Positions 18,164-27,201 of a stretch of 64,000 bases of DNA are shown one piece after another. A program made the translations under genes and the position numbers. The DNA is from Sva-07 sp963717385 (GTDB taxonomy: Bacteria > Actinomycetota > Acidimicrobiia > Acidimicrobiales > Ilumatobacteraceae): NCBI GenBank assembly GCA_963717385.1, contig CAVQWE010000017.1:103785-167784 (forward strand). The letters run 5' to 3'. Every line of letters begins with the position of its first letter. The stretch's first letter is position 1. The notes below the pieces were generated by a model. That model made no database searches. It worked only from the letters and a program-made list of their open reading frames with translations, and had not been told where the DNA came from.

Positions 18164-18760
18164 GCGGCGCCTTCGTCGGCAGCGAGCAGGTCGGCGACCT
18201 TGCCTCGCAGTTGGTCGGCATCGAGCGGGCCGGTCTGCTCGACGATCGTGCCGTCGGAGGTGACGAACAGCGTGATCGGCAGTGCGGTGGCACCGATGGC
18301 GTCGGTGAGACTCGACGAACTCGTCGTGGAACAGGTCGTATTCGACGCCGCGTTCGCCGGCAAATCGTTCCATCACCTCGATCGAGTCGAGGGTGTTGAC
18401 CCCGATGAAACGAACGTCGTCGGTCTCGGCGTCGACCTCGGCGAAGTCGGGCAGTTCCTGGGCACACGGCGGACACGTGCAGTACCAGAGGTTGACCACG
18501 AGTGGCTCGCCGAGCAGGTCGGCGGTGGTGACGTCGTCGTCGTCGCGATCGAGCAGGACGACATCGGGGAACTGATCGCCCTGGACGTCGTCGTTGCCGA
18601 GACCGTCGTTGGGGAACGTCACGACGGCACCCGGATCGGTGAGGGTGGCATCGATCGTCGAGTCGTCGTCGCCAGTGGGCTGTTGGACCCACACGACGAT
18701 GCCGATCACGGCGACGGCCACGAGCAGCGAACCGACGAGGAGTCGGGGGCGGATCTTCAC
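18160..18760 (-). CDS. TlpA-like thioredoxin-fold protein, one frame break
   Basis: About 200 residues. The N-terminal membrane anchor is LLVGSLLVAVAVIGIVVWV. The thioredoxin domain has active site YCTCPPC, a CxCxxC with an extra cysteine two residues before the normal CPPC, and the cis-Pro segment ALPITLFVTSDG. The frame breaks near 18315 (one extra T), after HDEFVE and before LTDAIGATALP. GTG start at 18760. Coupled to CcdA, so it probably reduces exported disulfides or apocytochrome c, consistent with the caa3 oxidase at 27-36 kb. Confidence 0.8.
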
Positions 18761-18901
18761 GCCACCGAGGCTACTGACACCTGCTGCGCCCGACCGATTC
18801 GCCCTGACGGTTGTTCGTATTCGTTCACCAGCAGACCATGCGCCCCGTTCGCGTGACACTTCGGATGCAGGGGGTCATCCGAAGTGCCACACAAACGTGA
18901 A

Positions 18902-19366
18902 CTAGGCAACGGCGACGGGTACCTCGACGGGACCGAGTTCGTCGATCACCATCTCGGGCCGAGGATGCTTGGGCGGACGCCCGCACGGACGCTTGTTGGC
19001 GATGATCCGCCCGCCGGACAGCAGCTCACCGCCCCACACTCCCCACGGCTCCTCGCGTTCGAGTGCGCCGGCGAGGCACTCGACCGACAGCGGGCACAGC
19101 CCGCACATCGCCTTTGCTCTGGCGATGTCGATCACGTTGTCGGAGAAGAACAACGCGCTGAGCGTGCCGTGGCCGTCGGCGCAGCGTGCGACCACGCGGC
19201 GCGCCGGCTCCTCGCCGGGCGGTCTCGGACTGTCGGGTTCTCGCGGCTCGAGCAGTGCCGAGTCGCCAGGTTCGATGAGCTTGGAGTCGTACATGGTGCT
19301 GTGTTCCTGATCGAAGTGATTGACGGTGGATGCAGTGACGGGGGCTGGGGCCTCGGTGAGGGTCAT
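18902..19366 (-). CDS. WhiB-family iron-sulfur transcription factor
   Basis: 154 residues. Cluster ligands Cys62, Cys88, Cys91 and Cys97 (ARCADG, AMCGLCPLSVEC) are followed by the family's GVWGGE turn and the basic tail CGRPPKH. The N-terminus (about 1-55) is longer and more acidic than in most WhiB proteins. ATG 19366 has an AGG site 9 nt upstream; ATG 19294 is an alternative. Actinobacteria-specific family controlling development, redox responses or drug tolerance; the subclass cannot be assigned. Confidence 0.9.
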   Translation of the reverse strand: MTLTEAPAPVTASTVNHFDQEHSTMYDSKLIEPGDSALLEPREPDSPRPPGEEPARRVVARCADGHGTLSALFFSDNVIDIARAKAMCGLCPLSVECLAGALEREEPWGVWGGELLSGGRIIANKRPCGRPPKHPRPEMVIDELGPVEVPVAVA

Positions 19367-19429
19367 GTTCGGTGCCTTTCAGGTGTGGTGGGAATTGACG
19401 GGGTTGATGGATGGGCCGGAAAAACCAAA

Positions 19430-19459
19430 GAGGCCGCCGGGTCGGAACCCGGCGGCCTC
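19430..19459 (-). terminator. Intrinsic terminator, leftward
   Basis: A perfect 13-bp stem, GAGGCCGCCGGGT / ACCCGGCGGCCTC, with loop cgga. In the leftward direction it is followed by TTTGGTTTTTC. It lies 25 nt after the stop of the small peptide gene and 64 nt before whiB, so it ends the peptide transcript. Confidence 0.8.
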
Positions 19460-19483
19460 GTGAGAGGTGATCTGACGTTGGTG

Positions 19484-19712
19484 TTACGTCAGAACTCCTA
19501 CGAAGGAGCCGGGGCTGAGTCGCTTCGACCCAGTGGTGTTGCCGGTGTTCGGGTTGTGCGCGATCGACATGTGGTCGGAGCACACCCAGGTACCGGCAAA
19601 CGACGCGTGCTGGAGCGAGCAGGCCGTCGACGGCGACACCCAGGTGCCGACGACACCGGCGTCAGGGGCGCGGCGATGCCGAGCGGATGATGGCGGTGGG
19701 TGTGATGCTCAT
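19484..19712 (-). CDS. Candidate small Cys/Trp-containing peptide gene (~75 residues, one frame break)
   Basis: ATG 19712 has a good ribosome site (GAGAGGG) and opens MSITPTAIIRSASPRP. One extra T near 19663 then hides a continuation that begins DAGVVGTWVSPSTACSLQ, contains the near-repeat AGTWVCSDHMSIAHN and ends SFVGVLT. The continuation has the strong G/C third-position bias of real genes here. It holds two cysteines and two GTWV units. An intrinsic terminator follows. No family recognised; it could be a secreted or modified peptide, but no modification enzyme is adjacent. Confidence 0.5.
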
Positions 19713-19869
19713 CGTGATCCCTCTCGTGTCGTCGCGGGCGCCGAAGTGCTGACCCGGATGGAAACACAACCACGTTCTGCAGGGCCGGGTCAAGGGAGTT
19801 TCGACGAGAACCGAGAATTTCCTGTCAGGGGCCTTGGCCGCGCAGGCCCGCCGCGGCGAGAGTGAAGCC

Positions 19870-20916
19870 GTGGATCTCGCACTGTTCACCATCGGGTGGG
19901 TCCTCGGGTGGCTGCTGCTGTGGCGTCTCCGCCCGCTGCCGGCGATCGAGCCCGATACCGCACGATCGGCGATCGCGATCGTCATTCCGGCACGCGACGA
20001 AGCCGACGCGCTCCCGCACCTGCTTCCCGCACTCGCTGGGCAGCTCCGCAGCGGCGACGAACTCATCGTCGTCGACGATCATTCGAGCGATGCGACCAGC
20101 GCCGTGGCGACGGGGCTCGGCGCTCGGGTCGTCACGCCCGCCGACCTTCCGGAGGGCTGGCTGGGCAAACCACATGCCTGCTGGCACGGCGCCCAGTCGA
20201 CCGATGCGCCCCTGCTGCTGTTCATCGATGCCGATGTCCGGCCCGCGCCGGATCTGCTCGACCGTGTGGGCGCTGCCTGCGCCGCGGCACCCGCAACGGT
20301 GATCTCGATGCAGCCATGGCATCAGACCGGGCGGTGGATCGAGCAGGCGAGCCTGCTCGCCAACATCACCACGCTGATGGGAACCGGCGGCTTCACGGTC
20401 GCCGCTGCGCGGACGGCAACGACGATGGCGTTCGGACCGGTCCTCGCGATCGACCGCCCCACCTACCAACGAGTCGGTGGCCATCGCTCGGTGCGCACGA
20501 TGCACACCGAGGACATCGGCCTCGCCCAGGTGGTGGGGCGTTCGAAGCTGTATTCGGGCCGACCGGACACAGCATTTCGCATGTACCCCGACGGGCTCGG
20601 GCAGCTGGTCCAGGGGTGGACGCGCACCATCGCCACCGGTGCCCGCTTCGCCCCCTGGTGGCTGTCGGTCGCCGTTGCACTGTGGGTGTGGTCACTGGCC
20701 GGTGGCTGGCTCGCCGAGCCGCTGCTGTACCCGTTGAGCGCGCTGCAGTTCTGGGTACTCGGGCGCCGCGCCGGCTCGATGCACCCGGTGACCGCGTTGT
20801 TGTATCCGTTGTCTGTTGCGGTGTTCGCGGCCATCTTCCTGCGCAGCCTGTTCGCACTGTTGCTGCGCCGTGACGTCACGTGGAAACAGCGATCGGTGGC
20901 AGCCCGCCAAGACTGA
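19870..20916 (+). CDS. Membrane glycosyltransferase, GT2 family
   Basis: 348 residues. An N-terminal helix (LFTIGWVLGWLLLWRL) precedes a GT-A catalytic domain with IVIPARDEAD, IVVDDHSSDAT and the metal-binding LFIDADVRP. The acceptor-side MHTEDIGLAQ follows, then two or three C-terminal helices. Organisation resembles CrtQ-type carotenoid (diaponeurosporenoate) glycosyltransferases, but the acceptor is uncertain. GTG 19870 is chosen because the membrane helix begins right after it; TTG 19834 is an alternative. Confidence 0.82.
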   Translation: MDLALFTIGWVLGWLLLWRLRPLPAIEPDTARSAIAIVIPARDEADALPHLLPALAGQLRSGDELIVVDDHSSDATSAVATGLGARVVTPADLPEGWLGKPHACWHGAQSTDAPLLLFIDADVRPAPDLLDRVGAACAAAPATVISMQPWHQTGRWIEQASLLANITTLMGTGGFTVAAARTATTMAFGPVLAIDRPTYQRVGGHRSVRTMHTEDIGLAQVVGRSKLYSGRPDTAFRMYPDGLGQLVQGWTRTIATGARFAPWWLSVAVALWVWSLAGGWLAEPLLYPLSALQFWVLGRRAGSMHPVTALLYPLSVAVFAAIFLRSLFALLLRRDVTWKQRSVAARQD

Positions 20917-20940
20917 TCGGCGTGCGTGCAGGCGCGTCGC

Positions 20941-21915
20941 TCAGAGGTCGATCAGGATCTTGCCGACGTTCGCGTTGGCTTCCATGTGGCGGTGGGCGTC
21001 GGCGATGTCGTCGAAGGCGAAGCGCGAATCGACCACCGGGCGCATCGAGCCGCTGTCGAACAGCGGGATCATCTCGTCGATGAATCGTTGGCTGAGCGCC
21101 AGCTTGCGCTCGACGGGTCGGGCTCGCAGCGTGGTGCCGATCCAGGTGATCCGCTTCGAGAGGATCAGCCCGACGTTGACCGAGGCGCTGCCGCCACCCA
21201 TCAGGCCGACCTGCACGATGGTGCCATCCATCCTGGCCGCTTTCAGGTTGCGGTCGGTTTCGTCGCCGCCGATCACGTCGAGGATCACATCGACCCCACC
21301 GGGAACCTGCGCAGCGAGAGCGCCGAGCCAATCTGCCGGGCTGCGTTCGAGCACGATGTCGGCACCGAGCGCACGGCATGCGTCGATCTTCCCCGACGAA
21401 CAGGTGACGGCGATCCGCGCACCGATGGCCTTGGCGATCTGGATACCAGCGGTGCCGACACCCGACGCGCCGGCATGCACGAGCGCCCAACGTCCGCTGG
21501 TGAGTCCTCCCTGCACCACGAGGGCATCCCACGCCGTCAGGAACACCTCGGGGATCGCCGCGGCGTCCGCCGACGGCACGACCTCGGGTACCGGAAGCGC
21601 CTGACGAGCGTGAGTGACGACCTTCTCGGCGTAACAACCGCCGGCCTCGATGCCCATCGCCCGGTCGCCGATCGACCAGCCACTGACGTCGGCACCGACG
21701 GCCGACACCACACCGGCGTACTCGAGACCCGGGATCTCGAGCGGTTGGTTGCGGGGGTCGGGGTACAAGCCCATCCGCTGCAAGATGTCGGCACGGTTGA
21801 TGGCGGTGTGTTCGACATCGACGACGATCTCGTCGCGCCCCGGCGTGGGGTCGTCGACCTGCTCGATCGTCAAGACATCGGGGCCACCATGTGAGCGAAG
21901 GACGACAGCGCGCAT
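20941..21915 (-). CDS. Zinc-independent quinone oxidoreductase, medium-chain dehydrogenase family (PIG3-like)
   Basis: 324 residues. N-terminal GroES-like domain (PGLEYAGVVSAVG, SIGDRAMGI) and NADP-binding Rossmann domain (VHAGASGVGTAGIQIAKAIGA). The catalytic zinc ligands of alcohol dehydrogenases are absent, as in quinone reductases. Reduces quinones or similar electrophiles with NADPH. Its ATG lies inside the 3' arm of a perfect 13-bp hairpin, and a 35-codon open frame precedes it, so translation is probably controlled. Confidence 0.9.
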   Translation of the reverse strand: MRAVVLRSHGGPDVLTIEQVDDPTPGRDEIVVDVEHTAINRADILQRMGLYPDPRNQPLEIPGLEYAGVVSAVGADVSGWSIGDRAMGIEAGGCYAEKVVTHARQALPVPEVVPSADAAAIPEVFLTAWDALVVQGGLTSGRWALVHAGASGVGTAGIQIAKAIGARIAVTCSSGKIDACRALGADIVLERSPADWLGALAAQVPGGVDVILDVIGGDETDRNLKAARMDGTIVQVGLMGGGSASVNVGLILSKRITWIGTTLRARPVERKLALSQRFIDEMIPLFDSGSMRPVVDSRFAFDDIADAHRHMEANANVGKILIDL

Positions 21916-21943
21916 CTGCCGGAACCTATCGGTTCCGGCAGAT
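21914..21943 (-). promoter_or_regulatory. Hairpin sequestering the quinone oxidoreductase start codon
   Basis: Perfect inverted repeat ATCTGCCGGAACC / GGTTCCGGCAGAT with a 4-nt loop. In the leftward mRNA the AUG of the oxidoreductase begins within the 3' arm, and the stop codon of the upstream mini-ORF (UAG, 21926-21928) falls at the loop. No ribosome site for the oxidoreductase is visible outside the stem. Confidence 0.6.
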
Positions 21944-22033
21944 GGCGGGGAGGGTCGGGGATTGGAGAACCCGAACCTCGATCAGGTGAGCTGAGCTGGC
22001 GGCGCTTCGCAGGCTTCTTCCGAACTCGGCCAT
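21926..22033 (-). CDS. Upstream mini-ORF (35 residues), possible leader peptide
   Basis: ATG 22033 follows a strong GGAGG ribosome site with 5-nt spacing. The frame begins MAEFGRSLRSAASSAHLIE and ends PAICRNR, stopping in the loop of the hairpin that covers the downstream start codon. Ribosomes reaching its stop would open the stem. A palindrome, TACCC-CCGC-GGGTA (22070-22083), lies in its promoter region. Leader function is inferred. Confidence 0.5.
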   Translation of the reverse strand: MAEFGRSLRSAASSAHLIEVRVLQSPTLPAICRNR

Positions 22034-22107
22034 GCTGACCTCCAGACGTCGATCTCTCGACATCCAACGTACCCCCGCGGGTATTGCAGCGAACGGGCCG
22101 ATGGTCC

Positions 22108-22707
22108 CTATTCGGTCGGGTGTTCGACGCCGGCCTCGCCGGACTCACCAACGTCACCTGACGCCGACTCGGCAACCGGCACGAAGACGTGCTCGCGGTA
22201 GTAGGCCATCTCCCGGATCGACTCACGGATGTCGTCGAGCGCCCGATGCGAACCCTGACCGCGCGGGCGACCGGCGTCGATGTCCGGATACCAACGCTTG
22301 ACCAGCTCCTTCACACTCGACACGTCGATCGAACGGTAATGGAGGTAGTTCTCGATGTCCGGCAGGTACGCGGCCAGGAACCGACGGTCGGTGCCGATCG
22401 AGTTTCCACACAACGGCACGGTCGCCGACTCGGCCACGTGCTGCTTGATGAACTCGAGCGTTGCGGCGCCGGCAGCCTCGAGGCTGACATCGGAGGCCTT
22501 GATCTGCTCGAGCAGCCCCGACCTGGTGTGCATCTCGACCACGAACGGATCCATCAGCGCCAACACGTCGTCGGACTGATGGATCACCAGATCGGGCCCC
22601 TCGGCAATGATCTCGAGGTCGTCGTCGGTGACGATCGTCGCGATCTCGACGATCACGTCGGATGTGTGATCGAGTCCGGTCATCTCCAGGTCCATCCACA
22701 CCAACAT
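22108..22707 (-). CDS. orn: Oligoribonuclease
   Basis: 199 residues. DEDDh exonuclease that degrades 2-5-nt RNAs and pGpG. The catalytic motifs are WMDLEMTGLD (Exo I), GNSIGTDRRFL (Exo II) and HRALDDIRES (Exo III, with the His of the h subtype). AGGG at 22717-22720 is 8-9 nt from ATG 22707, so this start is preferred over ATG 22713 or GTG 22716. An acidic C-terminal tail (about 20 residues) extends beyond the usual end. Divergent from the next gene. Confidence 0.93.
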   Translation of the reverse strand: MLVWMDLEMTGLDHTSDVIVEIATIVTDDDLEIIAEGPDLVIHQSDDVLALMDPFVVEMHTRSGLLEQIKASDVSLEAAGAATLEFIKQHVAESATVPLCGNSIGTDRRFLAAYLPDIENYLHYRSIDVSSVKELVKRWYPDIDAGRPRGQGSHRALDDIRESIREMAYYREHVFVPVAESASGDVGESGEAGVEHPTE

Positions 22708-22747
22708 CGACATCACCCTAGAGCCGAGATGCTGCGATCATGGGGCG

Positions 22748-23368
22748 ATGTCCGCCTTCGCCGCCCTCCTCGCGCAGCCGGGTGTCGAGGAAGTGTCCGA
22801 ACTGCGCGGACGCGTCGGCTTCATGGCGTACCACGGCGGCGCACTCGAAGCGATGACCGACGTGATCGCTCGCCGAGCAGCCGAGCGGGCGTCAGCCTCG
22901 TGCTACAGCGTGATACAGCCACCCGGAATGCGCGATCACCTCCCGTCGATCAAGGTGAATCCGGGCGAATCCGCTGCGCTCGCCAGCTTCGTCGAGCACG
23001 TCGACATCGTCATCACCGTGCACGGCTATGGCCGACGAGGCCTCTTCGGCTCGCTGCTCCTCGGGGGAACCAATCGGCCCTTCGCCGAGCACGTCGGCGC
23101 CGCGCTGCGCCGCACGCTGCCGGCCTACGACATCCGTACGGAAATCGACACGATCCCCAAACCGCTGCGAGGGCTCCACGCCGCGAATCCGGTCAACCTT
23201 CCACGCGAGGGAGGTGTGCAGATCGAGCTGCCGCCCCGAGTTCGCGGGTCGAGCCCGCTGTGGTGGGACTGGGAGGGACCCGGCCTCACCCCGCACACCG
23301 AATCGCTCATCGACGGCCTCGCCGACGCTGCCACGTCGTGGCCGGCCACCGCTGGTTCAGGCGGGTAG
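22748..23368 (+). CDS. Poly-gamma-glutamate hydrolase family protein
   Basis: 206 residues. Features of the zinc-dependent poly-gamma-glutamate hydrolase (phage PghP-like) family: MAYHGGALEAMTD (zinc His and acidic residue), VITVHGYG (second His), and the C-terminal NPVNLPREGGVQIELPPRVR. Such enzymes cut gamma-glutamyl bonds. No signal peptide is visible, so the bacterial substrate is unclear. The 3' end overlaps the convergent kinase gene by 12 bp. Confidence 0.78.
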   Translation: MSAFAALLAQPGVEEVSELRGRVGFMAYHGGALEAMTDVIARRAAERASASCYSVIQPPGMRDHLPSIKVNPGESAALASFVEHVDIVITVHGYGRRGLFGSLLLGGTNRPFAEHVGAALRRTLPAYDIRTEIDTIPKPLRGLHAANPVNLPREGGVQIELPPRVRGSSPLWWDWEGPGLTPHTESLIDGLADAATSWPATAGSGG

Positions 23369-24388
23369 GGCCACCTCGACCACACCGCCCGGACCATCGC
23401 CGACGCCGATGGTGCCGCCATGGGCGGTCACGATGCCCCGTGCGATCGACAGCCCCAGCCCGGCGGTGCCGGTGCGCAGGTCGCGTGCAGGGTCGGCGCG
23501 GGTGAACGGCTCGAAGGCACGTTCGCGGAAGTCGATCGGGAACCCGTTGCCCTGATCGACCACCCGCAAGGTCACCTGTTGGGCGTTCGATGCGATCTGG
23601 ACCGAGACGACCGACTCGTCGGGCGTGTGGCGGATCGCGTTCTCGAGCAGGTTGCGGATCACCCGCGACAGCTGCGACGCGTCGGCGTCGACGGCGACTC
23701 GCTGCTCGGCTTCGAGCAGCAGCGACACATGTCGAGTCTCGGCGAGTGGGCGCAGCGTCTCCATTGCCTCGTCCGCGAGTTCGGTGAGGTCGACGCGTGC
23801 GCGTGTCATTCCGATCGTGCCGCTGACGATGCGGCTGTGGAGTTGGAGATCGTCGACCAGGGACGCCAGCGCCTGGATCTGTCGTTCCATGCCGGACAGG
23901 TAGGCATCGGGATCAGGGGCGACGCCGTCGCGAATGGCCTCGACCGAGGCACGCAGCGCTGCGAGGGGCGTGCGCAGATCGTGCGAGATCGACGACAGCA
24001 TCACCGCCCGCTCTTGCTCGATGGCGTCGAGGCGGTCGACCATCTTGTCGAACATCGCCGCTGCTTCGCCCAGTTCGTCGGAGCGGATCACTCCGGTGCG
24101 GGCACCGAGGTCGCCATCGGCGACGCGCATCGCGGCATCGCAGATCTTCGAAGCGTCGCGTGCGACCGGTCGGGCCATCAGCATCGCCACCAGGGCGGCG
24201 CCGAGCACCGCTGGCACCAACACCCACATCAGCAGCCGCTGGTCCTTGTCGTTGATGAACATCGACTGGGCGGCGATCGCGATCATCACGACAGCCACGC
24301 CGAGCACGGCGAGCATCGCAGCGACGAACCGCACGCCGATGCGATCGAACGGACGCATCGAGCGTCGCCGCTCGACGGAAACGGTCAC
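23357..24388 (-). CDS. Membrane sensor histidine kinase
   Basis: 343 residues. Two N-terminal helices (FVAAMLAVLGVAVVMIAIA, LMWVLVPAVLGAALVAMLMA) enclose only about 14 residues, so there is little extracytoplasmic sensor. A HAMP domain follows, then the HisKA phospho-His (SSISHDLRTPLAALR) and an ATPase domain with N box (RNLLENAIRHTPDES), VVDQGNGF and GTAGLGLSIARGI. The GTG start overlaps the regulator stop by 4 nt. Probably senses membrane state. Confidence 0.92.
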   Translation of the reverse strand: MTVSVERRRSMRPFDRIGVRFVAAMLAVLGVAVVMIAIAAQSMFINDKDQRLLMWVLVPAVLGAALVAMLMARPVARDASKICDAAMRVADGDLGARTGVIRSDELGEAAAMFDKMVDRLDAIEQERAVMLSSISHDLRTPLAALRASVEAIRDGVAPDPDAYLSGMERQIQALASLVDDLQLHSRIVSGTIGMTRARVDLTELADEAMETLRPLAETRHVSLLLEAEQRVAVDADASQLSRVIRNLLENAIRHTPDESVVSVQIASNAQQVTLRVVDQGNGFPIDFRERAFEPFTRADPARDLRTGTAGLGLSIARGIVTAHGGTIGVGDGPGGVVEVALPA

Positions 24389-25068
24389 GGCTCGAACCGG
24401 TACCCGACGCCCCACACCGTGGTGATCCAACGCGGGCGTTCGGGATCGTCCTCGATCTTGTTGCGAATGCGCCGAACGTGGACCGTCACCGTCGCCGGGT
24501 CCTGCCATTCGGGCGACGACTGCCACACCGACTCGAGGAGTTGCGCTCGCGAGAACACCTGGCGCGGCGAGCCGGCAAGGAATGCGAGTACATCGAATTC
24601 CTTGGGTGTCATCTCGATCACCCGATCGTCGAGCGTGACCTGGCGGCTCATGGGGTCGACCGTGAGCGGTCCGTGCACGATCGGTCCGGGCGATGTCGCC
24701 TGGCGTCCGTTGGTGCGACGCAACACACCGTTGACCCGTGCGGCCAGCTCGCGTGGCGAGAAGGGTTTGACCACGTAGTCGTCGGCGCCCAGTTCGAGCC
24801 CGGCGACGCGGTCGGACTCCTCGGCACGGGCGGTGAGCATGATCACGGGGATGTCGCTGGTGGCGCGTACGCGACGCAGGACGTCGAGGCCGTGCACGCC
24901 GGGCAGCATCATGTCGAGCACGACGAGGTCGGGTGGGTCCGCCTCGAGGAGCTCGAGGGCCACCGTGCCGTCACCCGCCTCGGCCACGTCGTGCCCATCG
25001 CGCCGCAGGTATCCGACGACCACCTCGCGAACCGTCGGCTCGTCGTCGACCACCAGCACCTTCGTCAT
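24385..25068 (-). CDS. OmpR-family response regulator
   Basis: 227 residues. Receiver with the acidic pocket (VVDDEP), phosphoacceptor Asp in LVVLDMMLPG, and Lys in VVKPFSPREL. Winged-helix output domain with EMTPKEFDVLAFLAGSPRQVFSR and TVTVHVRRIRNKIEDD. First gene of the pair; coupled to the downstream kinase. The upstream spacer (25069-25134) holds no gene. Confidence 0.93.
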   Translation of the reverse strand: MTKVLVVDDEPTVREVVVGYLRRDGHDVAEAGDGTVALELLEADPPDLVVLDMMLPGVHGLDVLRRVRATSDIPVIMLTARAEESDRVAGLELGADDYVVKPFSPRELAARVNGVLRRTNGRQATSPGPIVHGPLTVDPMSRQVTLDDRVIEMTPKEFDVLAFLAGSPRQVFSRAQLLESVWQSSPEWQDPATVTVHVRRIRNKIEDDPERPRWITTVWGVGYRFEP

Positions 25069-25134
25069 CGGGACAGCCTCGCTGGTCGAAGGCCGACGTT
25101 CAACCCTCTCACCAGCAGTTTCCCGATCGTTCCC

Positions 25135-25161
25135 ACCCTGACCCTCACCCCGGCTGTGGGG

Positions 25162-25168
<7 letters not shown>
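25135..25168 (-). terminator. Hairpin at the pdxH 3' end
   Basis: Inverted repeat ACCCTGACCC (25135-25144) / GGGTCAGGGT (25159-25168) spans the pdxH stop codon. No U-tract follows, so it may be a weak terminator or an mRNA 3'-end stabiliser. Confidence 0.4.
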
Positions 25169-25860
<692 letters not shown>

Positions 25861-25864
25861 GACG

Positions 25865-27191
25865 TCACTCGGCCTTGTCCGCCGACGGCTGCTCGATCCG
25901 TTCGATGCCACGCATGTAGGGCCGCAAGGCCTCGGGCACCGTGACCGAGCCGTCCGGGTTGCGATAGTTCTCGATGATCGCTGCCCACACCCGTGGCACC
26001 GCGAGCGCAGATCCGTTGAGCGTGTGCACGAACTCGGTGCCCTTGACCGGCTTGCCGTCGGCGTCGTGACGCTTGAAGCGAACGTTGCCGCGACGGGCCT
26101 GATAGTCGCCGAACCAGCTGATCGACGACACTTCGAGCCATGCGTCGGCGCCAGGTGCGTACACCTCGACGTCGAAGCTGCGGTGATGGCTCTGGCCCAT
26201 GTCGCCGGTGCAGATCTCGATGATGCGATACGGCAGACCGAGACCGGCGATCGCCCGCTCGGCGCGAGCGACCATGTCGGTGAGGAGTGCTGGTGCCTGC
26301 TCGGGGGTGGCGAACGCCAGGATCTCGACCTTGTCGAACTCGTGTGCACGCAGCATCCCGCGCGTGTCTCGCCCGGCCGAGCCGGCCTCGCGCCGATACG
26401 ACGTGCTGTGGGCCATCACCCTGATCGGCAGGTCGGTGTCGTCGAGGGTCTCGTCGGCGTAGATCGACGTGAGCGGCACTTCGGCGGTCGGGATGCACCA
26501 CAGGTCGTCACGTTCGATGGCGTATGCATCGTCGGCGAACTTGGGGAGCTGCCCAGTGGCGGTGAGCGTGGCGGTGCTGACCAACGACGGCGGGCGGATC
26601 TCTTCGTGGACATCGGCGTTGAGGTCGAGACCGTATTGGCACAGCGCACGGGCGAGCGTTGCACCGGCACCGCGCTGCATGGTGAACATCGCGCCCGAGA
26701 TCTTGACCGCGCGTTCGTTGTCGAGAATCCCGAGCGCCGTCGCCGTCTCCCAGTGGGGCACCCGGAGATGCTCGGCGAAGTCGGCGGGCAGACCGATCGG
26801 GCCGGTGACCACCGGGTTGTCGCTGTCGTTGGCGCCGTCGGGGGCGTCGAGGTGCGGCAGGTTGGGGATGCTCAGCAGCAGCAGGCGCAGTTCGGCGGAC
26901 ACGTCGTCGTGCTCGCCGGCGAGGGCGCGCTCTTCGTCGCCGAGGTCACGGCTCTCGCTCTGCAAGAGTTCAGCGGCGCCGACCTCGCCGTCACGTCGGA
27001 GGCGGCCGACCTCTTTGGAGATCGTGTTGACCCGCGCCCGAATTGCATCTCGACGTCCGGTGATGTCGAGCAATCGAGCGTCGAGCGCAGCCGCCTCGTC
27101 GACCTCGTCGAGCAGCGTGGGCTCCACCTCGGCGCGACAACGCTGCCTTGACACCGGGAAGGTCCGAGCGCAGGAGTCGCTGATCGATCAC
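25865..27191 (-). CDS. serS: Seryl-tRNA synthetase, one frame break near the N-terminus
   Basis: Class II synthetase, about 442 residues. GTG 27191 gives the family start MIDQRLLRSDLPGVKAALSR. One extra G near 27122 then throws the frame before EPTLLDEVDEAAALDARLLD. The coiled-coil arm (about 30-100) and catalytic core follow, with motif 2 (TSYRREAGSAGRDTRGMLRA HEFDKVE) and motif 3 (LNGSALAVPRVWAAIIENY). A single-copy essential gene would not tolerate this break, so it is almost certainly a sequence error. A tRNA-Ser(GGA) gene is present at 59947. Confidence 0.92.
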
Positions 27192-27201
27192 CTCACGAAC
27201 G

